A stretch of DNA of 64,000 nucleotides from Boswellia sacra (Eukaryota; Streptophyta; Magnoliopsida; Sapindales; Burseraceae), in contig SNVD02010010.1 of NCBI GenBank assembly GCA_013180625.2, forward strand, positions 186,001 to 250,000, given 5' to 3'. Positions 34,201-44,930 of the stretch are shown here, piece by piece. The notes below the pieces were generated by a model. That model made no database searches and was not told the origin of the DNA. It was given only the letters and a program-made list of their open reading frames with translations. The first letter of the stretch is position 1. The number at the start of each line of letters is the position of its first letter. The translations under genes were made by a program, and so were the position numbers.

Positions 34201-35095
34201 TTCCAATGCCCTTTCTTACGACAAAAGGCACACTCATCTTTTCCTAATCTATCCCTCGACCAAGATTTTCTCCTTTTTCCTGGTTTCCTACTTTGACTAC
34301 GCCCTCCACTATCAATGCATCTACTGACTCATCCCTATGTTCCCTTTGATCTTTTTTACGAATTTCATAATTCAACAAAGCAGAACAAACTTCTTCAAAA
34401 GACAGTTTATCTTTCCCATGGATAAGAGTAATGCACAAATGATATAATTCATCTGGAAGTGAGCCAATCAATAGCATAGCCTTAATTTCATCTTTGAAGG
34501 TTTTATCTAAGTTTAACGAATCAGCAATTAACTTATTAAACTCATCAATATGAGAGCTGATGCTTGTACCTAGTTTCAATTGGAGACGGAACAATCTGTT
34601 CAATAGGTACAGCCGATTTTCATTGCTTTTCTTCATATATTTGTTTTTCAGCGCCTTCCACAGTTTGCTTGTAGATGTCTCATTCGTGAACGGATCTTCT
34701 GTTCTCTACACAAGCAAGAGCGAATCAACCCACAAGCTTTTATATTCAGCCTGTCCCAATCTCTTGCACTGATATCTTCTGGTTTTATTTCTTCCAGAAC
34801 AATATCCAAATCTTGCTGATACAACCCGTCCAACACCTCACTCTGCCATAAGCTGAAATTATATCGACCATCAAATTTTTCAACATCTATTTTTGCATTT
34901 GTCACAGTCACTGTCTTCTCAGGTACAGTTGACGATGATGCCATTACTACTTCTCACAAATAAGCTTGATACACAAATTACCAATAACCAAGCTCCAAAC
35001 AAACTATTATATTAATAACTAGCAATCCAAATTCAATAGCCCAGAATAGTAGCAAGTGCTTCAATGAAATAACCACTAACTACCCAAAACCTTCA

Positions 35096-35107
35096 GCTCT
35101 GATACCA
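35096..35107 (-). promoter_or_regulatory. Primer-binding site of the copia element
   Basis: TGGTATCAGAGC on the minus strand, the initiator tRNA-Met type, separated by two bases from the 5' LTR that starts at 35110. Confidence 0.93.
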
Positions 35108-35661
35108 ATTGTTATGCACAGCGGAAGCGATAACCAAGAGAACAACCAAAATGTACAACACAAACTATGTCAGATAATTAAATATAATAGCTACTAAAGA
35201 GGCAACCAATCAACCAACAATGCAAAATAGAAAGAACACCAAGATTTAACGAGGTTCGGTATAAATACCTACGTCCTCGGGCGCCGCTGAAGAAACTTTC
35301 CACTATCTTCAAAGAGAACTACAAACTTTTGGGCCATAATACAAATACCACAACTATTGGGCCAAACTGCAATTACCCGAATAGTTGGGCCAAACTGTAA
35401 TTACCCAAATAATTAGGCAATACTACAAATACCCAAATCAAAGGGGGAAAAAGCAAATATTACAAACTTTAAGGTCCTTAATGAAAGGCCCTTAAACTAT
35501 GAGGTCTTATATGTGAGACCTTACAAATAGAGGGGGTGGAAGAGAATTTTCAATAGGACAATTAAGGGTGTGTTCTTTCTTGTTTCATGTGTTTTTGTTT
35601 CCAAAATGATTTGAAAAATGAATTTCTTGGATTCAGAGAATGTATTTTAAGTAAAGGATAT

Positions 35662-35960
35662 GCGTTTGGAAATGTTTTCCGGAATTGAAATTTTGAAAAC
35701 AAAAACAAGATATGCATTTGGAAATGTTTTTCGGAATTGGAATTTTGAAAACAAAAACAAGATATGCGTTTGGAAATGTTTTCCGGAATTGGAATTTTGA
35801 AAACAAAAACACGATATGCGTTTGGAAATGTTTTCTGGAATTAGAATTTTGAAAACAAAAACAAGATATGTGTTTGGAAATGAATTCTGGAATTGAAATT
35901 TTGAAAACAAAAACAAGATAATGAATCATTGAAATCAAATTTTCAAAACAAAAATATAAA
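35662..35960. repeat. 52-bp tandem repeats in the Harbinger element
   Basis: Five to six copies of a unit starting 'gcgtttggaaatgttttccg' and ending 'aaaacaaaaacaagatat', starting at 35662, 35714, 35766, 35818 and 35870. Related to the element's terminal sequence ('ttggaaacg' at the right end). The minus-strand frames through it are repeats, not proteins. Confidence 0.85.
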
Positions 35961-37008
35961 ATGCGTTTGGAAATAAATCCATCCAAAACACTTATTCTAT
36001 CAAACTGTATAAATAATAAGATTGTTAACAGTTATTACTATTTCCTTACATGCCCGAACACATTACAATAAAAAACAAATATATGATTACAGTTTTTTCA
36101 TAAGGAGGTTACGGGCGCCATTAATACATAATTTTGGGAGGAAGATGTTAATCAAGGTCTTCAATAACCATATCATACGATCGGATCGTCCAAAGGCTTG
36201 AAGCAAATCAATAAGATTGGTGAGGAATCTGAGAAAAAGCTCAACTATAAAAAATAAAAAAATAAAAAAATAACCTCAGAAACGACCATTTGAATTCAGA
36301 AATTGCGAACAAATAGTCTGCAAAACCAGCTGAATCTTATCAGTTAACCAATTTCGTCATAAAAAGGATACTAACATGCTCACCAGTATGAAAAATAATT
36401 GCACGTTACGTACTTGCAGACTCGAGCCTTCTTAAAATGTCATTAGAGTTAGAGCCCACATCAGACGTTCAATGAACTAACCTGACTCCAACACCATCTG
36501 TACAAATCAAATCAACCTTGCTATAACTCATTCAAGTCCATGAATTTGGGTAAAAATTTAACTGACTCAACCGTCAGATGTCAATTCCAACTGTGAATAT
36601 TCAATATTAAAAGTGATCAAACCTGACTTCAAGCTAACATAGAGATTCTAAATTCAGATTAAAAAATAAAATAAATAAATAAAAGAATTTGAAATCCCAG
36701 GATGACTAAAAGCACACCCTGTTGTCAAATGAAGTGCCTTCTGAATTAATGTCATAAGTAGACAACATTAAATATGATTACGTAAATCTAGAGATTCAAC
36801 TAGTAACTGAGAAGCCATTCACAAAGAATATGTCCAACTGAAATCAAAATCGCAGCCAAAACCTACCTTAACATAAACAAAACACAGTATAACTTCTCTC
36901 TGTGCTTCAAACAAACATCTGAACAAGAAATTAAAAAAAAAAATCTTCACAGCATGAAGGCAATGTTTATTATACAAAATAGAACAGATAAGTGAAAAAT
37001 AAACTTAC

Positions 37009-38815
37009 TCTTGCCATGTTAAAGGAAGGAAATTGAGAAAATGCTTTAGAAGGAACATCATCATTCACCTCATTACCAAGATCACCACAAAATAAGCGAT
37101 AGTCATATGTAGAAAGTCCCCAAATAAATAAATAAAAGAAACATAAATTGCTTCCAAAAGAAAACCAAGTACATGAACACTTTGGATCATCTTAATAATA
37201 AGCTCTCAGAATTAACAAATAACATGCAAAATGCTTAAAAAAAAAAGGAATATGACAAATCATATACCATATAAATTGCTTATACAAAATCCTTAAGTAG
37301 AAATTCAAAATAAAACATCATAAAAATATCAAGACATCATGGACGATCCTTTTTCTGGTGATGACACTAAACTTCCCTAAACTTAATTGCCAAACTAGAG
37401 TTTCTGCTGGACCCTATAATTTTTTGGCAATCATGAAACTTGAATTCAACCAAACTTTTAGGAAAATTAATTCCCCAAATAAAACAATCATCAAAATAAA
37501 GAAAAAGCACACCCAAAATTGGCATCAGGGATCAAGAACCTCCCATATGGAATATTAAATTAAGATATATTAAAAAAAAAGAAAAGAGTGAAAAGAATTC
37601 TAAATTTACCTACTAACAGTTAAAATCATTTAAGGTGTGTTTGTTTTGTGATTTCATGATGTTGTTTTTAATTGGATTTAAAAATATGTAAGTGATTTCA
37701 AATTATTTTGAATTTTAAAAAGAATACACGGTTAATATTGAATATAAAATTCATTTAAAAATATGCAAAAATATGTAACATAGAAAACAGGATTTGGATT
37801 AAAAAATAAACACACCCTTAACAGACAGGGGCCGAGCAGATACAAGTGAGAAGGAATGTACTCTCAAACATCAAAATGCTTAAATATCAATTCAAAATGA
37901 AGCATCAAAAAAATATCAAGTAAGCACCCTAGATAGTTTTTTTTTTTTCTGGTGATAATCGCTAAAGTTCCCCTAATTTAGTTGCCAAAATGGAATTCGA
38001 AACAGGGACCATCACTGAACCCTACAAATTTTCGACAATCATGAAACTTGTAGCTTTTTTTGCAAGTGGGTGACACCAAGGAAATCAACCCAAAGCTTCT
38101 GGGACAATTAACTCATCAAAATTAATCATCTAGAAAATGCACACCCCATATGGAACCAATCAAAACCAAAATATGCAAAATATATGCTACTCCAAAACAT
38201 TATATTAAGTTAGGATGCATAATAAAACATATGTCAAAAGCGTTCTTAAGTTACTATCAAAAGAACAGTTAAAATATGTACATTCAAAGGCTGAATGGAA
38301 CCAAGTGAGAAGAAATGTAAACTTACTTTCAGGTCAATCAGCAAGAGCAGGGTCTTCCCAGGTCTGACCAGCAGCTTTACGAGGAACCGCTTTCTTCTTG
38401 GTTTCAGCTTTATGCTCAATCTCACTGCTGGCAAGCGCAGCTTTCATGCTCTCAAGCGCTTCAGGAGTAATCGTCTACGCATCCCTTTGAAATAACTGTT
38501 GCGCCTGTTCAATTTAACCATAAAAACTCATCAACATAAAACGCCCAAAATCCCACCGTTTCACAAAATTAGAATAAACAAACAAACAAACAATTGTTCA
38601 AAAAATTACAGAAATCAAACAAACACGTAATCTCTAATTTGAATACGAATGCAACAGACCTGGTGGTACTGGGGGAGGGAGTAAATGAGGGCAGAATAAA
38701 CGGAGGGGACGACGAAAAGAGGCTGAGGCGCGACGTAGGATTGAGGATAAGCCGTCGGATCAGCTTGTTGGAGGTGGAAAGGCAAGGGAAAGTAGGAATT
38801 ATTTGCTGATGATGT
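37009..38815 (-). pseudogene. Captured exons of an RBM42-like RNA-binding protein gene
   Basis: Three exon-like blocks on the minus strand keep the order of a plant RBM42-type gene. Exon A, about 38660-38815, is a Pro/Tyr/Gln-rich N-terminal part ('ADPTAYPQSYVAPQP'). Exon B, 38327-38504, has 'TITPEALESMKAALASSEIE' and 'PRKAAGQTWEDPALAD'. Exon C, 37009-37106, has 'DYRLFCGDLGNEVNDD' and 'FPSFNMAR', the start of the RRM domain. Donors GTAAGT follow exons B and C. The rest of the RRM was not found. Exon B has TAG at 38475-38477 and TGA at 38334-38336 where Gln and Trp are expected, and the acceptor of exon C lacks AG. The parent protein binds RNA in the nucleus; this copy cannot encode it. Confidence 0.85.
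37633..37817. mobile_element. Harbinger-like MITE nested in the captured intron
   Basis: 185 bp with ends AGGTGTGTTTGTTTT and, inverted, GGGTGTGTTTATTTT, flanked by TTA (37630-37632 and 37818-37820). It lies in the intron between captured exons B and C. It may have been in the source gene before capture or inserted afterwards. Confidence 0.85.
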
Positions 38816-38819
38816 CGCG

Positions 38820-39140
38820 TTTTAAGTAAATTATGCAGAGGACGAAGCCTTCGGAGCTGAGGAAGAAGGAATCGACATGGGCGGAAACGTCGTCGGACTT
38901 GGAGGAAGGGAGAGATTCGCGGACTAAGGCTTCAAAATGGAGAGCAATAATTAGAAAGCTCTAGAATTTGATTCGAGGTTTGTTATTGCGGAGGCGAGAA
39001 GAGAGGTGATGAGGGCGAGAAATGCCCAGGCGGAGATGGAGAAAGAGAGTAGAGGAGGAGGCGATGGTGGCAAGGAGTGACTTCGGCTGTTTTGAGGTGA
39101 AAACGGTGGAGAACGAGTTTAGGGCGCAGAGGAGTTAAAG
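38820..39140. other. GC-richer stretch, possible second captured fragment
   Basis: Between captured exon A and the right Harbinger end, base composition becomes gene-like. On the minus strand short frames such as 'VRESLPSSKSDDVSAHVDSF' appear, but frames are broken and I do not recognise the protein. It may be the upstream region of the captured gene or a separate capture. Confidence 0.3.
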
Positions 39141-39423
39141 TGGATTTGTTGAATTTGGGGAAAAACGTTTGTAAATTTGGGACACATTCAGGGGTAAAAA
39201 CGAAATAAATTGTGTTTTATGAAAATGAATTTGGGAAACAAAGACGCACAGATATCTCCTGATTTTCAAAACGAAGAAAACAGAAAACGGGTCTTTGGAA
39301 ACGAAAAGGAACACAGCCTAAACTTCTCCCATGTGGTTTCTTTTATAAGCCCATATGAGACCCATGCTTTGCAACTTAGCCAATGTAGGATCTCTTCCAC
39401 TTGCATATGAGCCACACTCAACA

Positions 39424-39717
39424 ATCTTCTATATCTAATTTCAACCGTCTTAAGGCTCTCTCTTTGAGAGTCTCTGTTGAAGTTTCATAATTGGCTTCTG
39501 AAGGTGGAGCTCCTACTGAACTCTGGATAGAATTACTATCTTCTAAATCCTGCGGTCTATAATCATCTCCCAGGAAGGTTTCATGATGTGCGAATTCTCT
39601 AGCATTACATTGTTTGTCTCTAATTCTTTTGTTTTCTGTAGAGTGGCTGTCAGGACATCCATCAGTCCTTGATCTCTTCTGTTTTCCAATGTCTTCTGCT
39701 GGGTCAGATTCCTGAAA
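39424..39717 (-). pseudogene. 5' half of a retrotransposon-split host exon, function unknown
   Basis: The minus strand has an acceptor-like TTTCAG followed at 39717 by an open frame that reads through to the copia insertion. It is Ser-, Glu- and Arg-rich ('DIGKQKRSRTDGCPDS', 'SVGAPPSEANYETSTETLKE', 'RALRRLKLDIED') and continues in frame at 30129. A competing frame ends after about 57 codons and is less likely, because it does not continue past the insertion. The protein family is not recognised; a basic segment near the start could be a nuclear localisation signal. Confidence 0.65.
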
Positions 39718-40476
39718 TCAACAAATTTCACAATGAAATTCAACAATAATATTGACACTCCAAGCAGCTGGTCCAGCAGGAAACCAATCAGCAACTATGC
39801 TTTTTATTCCTTTGTAATATTGATGTACAGGCAGATTTTTCAATACTCCATTGTTACAAGATTAACTAAAATAATCAATAAAAAAGTTAAACCTTTGTTG
39901 ATTACATGAACAATGAAAATTTAGCAGCTAAATGTTGCAATAAGATAACAGAAATTATCATTTATAACTCAAAAGTCTGAAATTTGAATACTAGAAACAA
40001 CCTCTAATAGAAAACCTCTTTTTTTATAGTCCAATGGAGTCAAAAAACCAAATAAACCCTAGTCTAAAGCATGTAGAAGATAGAGATGAATTAAATAAAT
40101 AGTTAGATAAAAAATAATGATAAGATAAATATGACATAAAATAAACTAGACTATAAATCTAAATGAAAGCTAATCTCCTAGTAATCCTATCCATCAAGAT
40201 ACAAACTACATCAAACAGTGAGTTTAGCACCATGTAACTCCTTCAGCATCTATCTTACAGCATCAAAAAATAGTTAAGAAAGAAGTTTCCAACTTCTCAA
40301 CGTGTGCAGAAAGTATTTCACACATCGGATTATGTTTCGAAGAGCTGCAAACACTTGAATTTGAAAAATTGTAAGGGGAAAAAGGCCTACAACTTTTTTT
40401 TTTTTTTAACTTGGAGAAAAATCTAGTAAAATGAGTTTTTAGCTCAATGTAAACCGAAATGAACTTCTCAATTTAC

Positions 40477-40631
40477 CCATGTAAAATGCAGATGTGATCA
40501 TGCCCAGCTTTAAGAAACTCCAAAATCCAAATATGACCATCAGTATGTATCTGAAAAATAGAAGTTGCAACAGAATTGCAGTGACAACCGACCTTTTCAT
40601 TCTGATAAAAATTCCAAAACTCTTCAATCAT
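40477..40631 (-). pseudogene. Probable upstream exon of the split host gene
   Basis: Between an acceptor-like GACTAG and a donor GTAAAT, the minus strand codes for 'EEFWNFYQNEKVGCHC' and 'IHTDGHIWILEFLKAGHDHI'. The composition is clearly protein-like. It lies in the same orientation as the split exon, 760 bases upstream. Its phase does not match the preferred frame of the next exon, so either an exon is missing from my model or the gene is decayed. Confidence 0.45.
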
Positions 40632-40852
40632 CTAGTCCGGCAAAGACCACATCCTTACAATACTGTAGATATGTTGTTCAGTCCTTAGAACACTTTGTTA
40701 AGGAAAAAAGAGTTACCAAGTCCATAACTACTTCTTCCTACACTTATATAAGAAAGGAAAATAAATCTAAAGCATGCAATTTTTATAACTTTAGAAAGCA
40801 GCAATATGAACCTAATAAGTAATTACCGTTAAAACCATATCCAAAATATTAC

Positions 40853-41017
40853 AAAAACTGTCAGCAAGATCAACATATCTGCTTTGAGGTTGCGTAGAAG
40901 CTCTTCAATGTGTAATACCAACTCCTCAGAATGTAAGGGACTCTTACTAGATTTTGCATCAGAATCATAAACAGTGTTAGATGGCGAACCAAAACTCTCT
41001 TCATCATCGTCTCTCAT
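40853..41017 (-). pseudogene. Probable further upstream exon of the host gene
   Basis: The minus-strand frame reads 'DDDEESFGSPSNTVYDSDAK' then 'ELVLHIEELLRNLKADM' and meets a donor GTAATA at 40852. An acidic, Ser-rich segment is followed by an amphipathic helix. The acceptor is unclear because a transposon-like insertion (about 41040-41180, with TATATAAGCCC on the minus strand) sits just upstream. Confidence 0.45.
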
Positions 41018-41187
41018 TTCGAATTACACCCACGCTTTGACCTTTCTGTTGTAGATGTGGAGTCCCATTTGGATAATCCTCATTGGGAGTCCCACATTGA
41101 TTGGTTAAGGGAAGGTCATGGGGCTTATATATGGGAGGAGTTCCTCCACCTAATAGACTAGTCTTTTGGGCTGGATACTTACTCCAT

Positions 41188-41300
41188 ATATGATGGCCTA
41201 TTTGTTGAAAAATTATTGTTGTGCGTAGCGGAACGATCCGTAACACTTTCATGACTACCTGTTGAACGGGATACCTTAGGATTGGACAAGCTCCTTTTCC
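41188..41300 (-). pseudogene. Possible earliest visible exon of the host gene
   Basis: The minus-strand frame has 'GFGSWKRSLSNPKVSRS' and 'NNNFSTNRPSYM' followed by a consensus donor GTAAGT near 41187. It is Ser- and Asn-rich. The stretch upstream runs toward the LARD insertion at 41377 and the exon start is not clear. Confidence 0.4.
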
Positions 41301-41376
41301 ATGACCCAAAACCATTTATGTTATAGAGAATTCTAATAGCTAAAATGACTTCTCATATCATTTTTGTAGTTGGGAT

Positions 41377-41949
41377 TGTTGCAGATAAAAGGTTTAAAAC
41401 AAATATTTACACCATGAGTTACAATATTTATTTTGAGATTAATTTCATACGTTACAAGTATAATAAATACATGAACGTTATAACACTTATTATTTGTAAC
41501 GTTCATGCTTTTATTAAGAACTTATGGCTTGGGAGTTACAAGAATTAATTTGTAAGTTACCTAAGCTACGAGATTACTATATAAAGGAGTCTCAAAGGTT
41601 CTAATATCGACATGATATATTTTGAGTATTCGATAATTTTGAGCAACCGCGACACATGAAGACAGGTTATTTTCTTCCGGTGATCGTGTTCATCGAGAAG
41701 ATAGGCTGTGAGCACTGGGTTGTATCTTGGAGCCCTTGAGTACCGATTTGACCCGCACGAGGGGAGGACTCTTTGGCTTTAGGACAATGCCTTCGACATG
41801 CCTCCCAAGTGCTCAGGCCACATATTTCTTACTCTATCTCTTTGTTTGTTCTATTTATTTAATATATTAATTTAATTCATATTTTATTATTTCTTTAATA
41901 TCTTGTTGTTTACTTATATTATTTAAATTTATTATAAATATTCCCAACA
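41377..41949 (+). repeat. 5' LTR of the LARD-like element
   Basis: 573 bp with a TATATAAAG box at 41578-41586 and a 'cggtgatcgtgttcatcgag' segment, related to the fragment found inside the copia element at 31101-31215. Confidence 0.88.
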
Positions 41950-43689
41950 TTCTAAAGCCAAAGAGGTGCCTCATATATTTTAATGAAATGCAACGATATG
42001 ACAATTAGTTATTTATATTGTGTGAATATATATTATATATTATATATATTGAATTATTGTTGACATATGATTATGAGTAAAATCTTATTGTCTGTGATTA
42101 ACATGTTAAGAAAAAATGAAATGCATCTTTATGGTATTTTAATATATGCTACAAGTAGCTAAAAAAATGTTCATATTTTTAGAGTCTTTCAATTATTTGA
42201 TTATTTATATATTTTCTCGTGTACTCATTAACAAAATTTTAATGTTGAAATTGTTAAATACTAAAGTTGCAGTTGAAACAGTTTGGGCTAAATTGATCGG
42301 TAGCATACTTTCCAACAACTATCATGTAAGTCTTTTACCTTAAAGATGTCAACGAGGTAACATAAATATTCTTATTGTTGTTTTTATTTAAACGATACAA
42401 ATATTAATTATATTAAAGTTTGTTGTTTGTGATATTGACTACTTATTAAATATATGAGAGTTATGTTTTATTATGAATTAGTTAAATGTCCAATTTATAT
42501 GTTACTTGCATACATTAAATTTTATTGCACAATTACATGGGTATATTAGAAACTCATTTAAGGATTCCATGTTGAATATTTTTTTTTCTTTCAAAGAATA
42601 TAGATGAGTTACATGTAGTGGTTTTATAATCAAAACTTTTTATGAGTTTTTATTATGGTCTAATAAATACTTCAGTTACAAATAAATATATATATATTGC
42701 TAAGTATAATTATTGTTTATGGTTATGAGTTAACTAAGAATGATTTATATATTAATTGAATATGTGTTTGCTTTGGAGTTAGCATGCATTTTTAAATGCA
42801 TTCATAAACTCATATATGTTTACAATGTCTTTGATCTTTATTGCATATTATTATTGATTAAAAATTCAATTTATGAGTTACTTGCATGTATCAAATTTTT
42901 ATTACACAATAAAGCACATGTTTTCAATATATTTAATTAGAAACTCATAGTATGATGGTAAACTATTAAGTCATAGTTTCTTGTGGCTATCATGTATATT
43001 AGATGATAACATCTAAATAATTGATTACTAGAGTATGTTAAAAAGGCAAATAGATTATTATGATAATTTATGTGATTGTATTGAATGAAATTATAGCATA
43101 AATGCTAATGGTTATTATTAAATACATATGTGAGTTATATATTATATTTGCAGTTTTAGCAATAAATATCTTATTAATGTGAGGATTGATAAAATATTTT
43201 TTAATGTGGGGTTCTAGTTTTTAAGCGATTTCATATTTTAGTTCTTAATTTTGTACAATTAAGATGACAATGATTTGAGTGTAGTCATTATTTTGATGAG
43301 TTTTAAAATTTAACAAAATTAGTGCAATAATATTTTATGGAGTTATTACTACTGTATTTAAAATGTTACTTAATGTGGCGGTTTTCTTTATTTGATGGTT
43401 GTTAAATGTTTTTATGATATTTGGAGAAAAAAATGATATCATAAGTTATTAAATGATTATTAATTTTGTGTATGAGTTTGAAAATATTATTATTTATAAA
43501 GTGATTAAGTGCTTCTTCAATTTTCTTTATTGTGCCTTTGATATTTTTATGCTCTCTAACATTATTTTGTGAAATATTTAATATTATTTAAGAGAGCTAG
43601 TGGAAGCAATCATCAAAATAATGGAAACAAGTTCTCCAAGATAAAATCAATGAGAGATTGTGCAATTATAAAAATTTTCAGCACGCTAA

Positions 43690-44250
43690 TTAATTATTTA
43701 AATTGTCGAGGGGGATGTGCTTAAGCCCAAAGGGAGTCACCTAGGGAAGTAACTCAACCTCTGTGATTGGAGATCCCATGAAGGAGGTTCAATGGGTAAA
43801 AACAATCCATACTGCGTGACTTGTTAAGCACAACTATAATGACATATCTTAGAGGAGATATGATCCTGCTCATCCCTACAGCAAAGTGCTTGTTATATGT
43901 GATGTTAGGAAGGATATTTATCCTGAATGAGTTCAAAGGCTAGATACTCTTGCGAGGTATAGGTCACATATACCTTTTGAGGACTCACCCAAGTGAGAGC
44001 GTCGTGAGGGCCGCGACTGTGAGAATTGGGCTGTTCTCTAAAGCTCTCATGAGAATCAAGATTGAACGCATGGCCATTAATAGCGCTAACCTGCCAAAAC
44101 CATGTCTTCGTCGATATTATGTGTGTGATAGTTTGAAGTTTGGTCAAGAAATCGAGTTCAAGACTTTGTTCACTCAGGTTTCTCAAATGGATACTATTAA
44201 CACTAAGTGTAGGTTCAAACCCGAAAGGTACCTATACCCATTGCATAATA
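43690..44250 (+). other. GC-richer block inside the LARD-like element
   Basis: The interior is otherwise AT-rich, but here composition rises and the sequence starts 'gtcgagggggatgtgcttaa'. Frames are short in all readings. It could be a remnant of the 3' part of an ancestral coding region or a conserved packaging segment; no protein is recognised. Confidence 0.3.
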
Positions 44251-44348
44251 GAAGGTTGCTCTTTATATATAATTTTTATTTTATGAGTATTTTTATCTTG
44301 ATATTTTATTTTATAAAGCTTTAAAGTTTTAAACCTTTTGTGGGGGAC

Positions 44349-44925
44349 TGTTAGAGAAAAAAAGGTTTAAAACAAATATTTACACCATGAGTTACAATAT
44401 TTATTTTGGGATTAATTTCATACGTTACAAGTATAATAAAAACATGAACGTTACAACACTTATTATTTGTAACGTTCATGCTTTTATTAAGAACTTATGG
44501 CTTGGAAGTTACAAGAATTAATTTGTAAGTTACCTAAGCTACGAGATTACTATGTAAAGGAGTCTCAAAGGTTCTAATATCGACATGATATATTTTGAGT
44601 ATTCGATAATTTTGAGCAACTGCGACACATGAAGACATGTTATTTTCTTCCGGTGATCGTGTTCATCGAGAAGATAGGTTGTGAGCACTGGGTTGTATCT
44701 TGGAGCCCTTGAGTACCGATTTGACCCGCACGAGGGGAGGACTCTTTGGCTTTATGACAATGCCTTCGATATGCCTCCTAAGTGCTCAGGCCACATATTT
44801 CTTACTCTATCTCTTTGTTTGTTCTATTTATTTAATATATTAATCTAATTCATATTTTATTATTTCTTTAATATCTTGTTGTTTACTTATATTATTTAAA
44901 TTTATTATAAATATTATTCCCAACA
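44349..44925 (+). repeat. 3' LTR of the LARD-like element
   Basis: 577 bp, highly similar to 41377-41949. Its TATA position reads TATGTAAAG, a change from the 5' copy. Confidence 0.88.
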
Positions 44926-44930
44926 GGGAT

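Larger units (their letters stand above)
30790..34944 (-). pseudogene. Decayed gag-pol of the Tork-like copia element
   Basis: Read on the minus strand. Gag begins at 34944 and runs to about 34250. A CCHC zinc knuckle of form C-x2-C-x4-H-x4-C lies at about 34190-34240. The protease active site 'MDSG' is near 34055. The integrase zinc-binding and core domains span 33977-32874 ('HSDVWGP', 'RIDNGGEY'), reverse transcriptase 32682-31719 with 'YVDD' near 31925, and RNase H 31581-31208 and 30991-30850, split by foreign DNA. Frame breaks occur in gag, between gag and protease, and in reverse transcriptase. One stop at about 33190 sits where a Gln codon is expected, and another frame ends at 30790. 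No complete polyprotein can be made. Confidence 0.9.
35566..39318. mobile_element. PIF/Harbinger-like element carrying captured gene sequence
   Basis: The ends read GGGTGTGTTCTTTCTTGTTT and, inverted, GGCTGTGTTCCTTTTCGTTT. A 3-bp TAA duplication (35563-35565 and 39319-39321) and those termini are typical of PIF/Harbinger. The 3,753-bp body has no recognisable transposase. It contains 52-bp tandem repeats near the left end, exons of an RBM42-like gene (37009-38815), and a further GC-richer stretch to about 39140. The insertion lies in the copia LTR and is therefore younger than the copia insertion. Confidence 0.92.
30130..39423 (-). mobile_element. Ty1/copia Tork-like retrotransposon, nested and inactive
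   Basis: A perfect 5-bp duplication ATCTT flanks it (30125-30129 and 39424-39428). It is read on the minus strand: 5' LTR at 35110-39423 (interrupted by a Harbinger element), primer-binding site 35096-35107, gag-pol 34944 down to 30790, a purine tract 'aggtggagatt' next to the 3' LTR, and the 3' LTR 30130-30688. Without the nested element it would be about 5.5 kb, normal for this clade. Gag resembling Tnt1/Tork elements supports the clade call. Stops, frameshifts and a foreign patch in RNase H make it non-functional. Confidence 0.95.
35110..39423 (-). repeat. 5' LTR of the copia element, split by a Harbinger insertion
   Basis: LTR sequence occupies 35110-35565 and 39319-39423. The rest is the inserted DNA transposon. 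Aligned with the intact LTR at 30130-30688, the break falls in 'acaattaaacttctccc', and TAA is duplicated. The minus-strand TATA box (39340-39347) stays on the short upstream piece, about 20 bp from the insertion. Confidence 0.93.
41377..44925 (+). mobile_element. Non-coding LTR retrotransposon (LARD-like)
   Basis: Direct repeats at 41377-41949 and 44349-44925 start TGTT and end CAACA. The perfect duplication GGGAT flanks the element (41372-41376 and 44926-44930). The 'tttgtgggggac' tract before the right LTR puts it on the plus strand. The 2.4-kb interior is AT-rich without gag or pol. I see no TGGTATCAGAGC or TGGCGCC primer site after the left LTR; the sequence there is 'ttctaaagccaaagaggtgc'. 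It is inserted just upstream of the visible host-gene exons. Confidence 0.9.

Noticed and set aside
35633..35986. Minus-strand 117-codon repetitive ORF
   Set aside because: Translation of the 52-bp tandem repeats at the Harbinger end.
39543..39794. 83-codon minus-strand frame beginning MLIGFLLDQ
   Set aside because: Starts in intron sequence before the acceptor at about 39718 and stops within the exon, whereas the alternative frame continues across the retrotransposon insertion.
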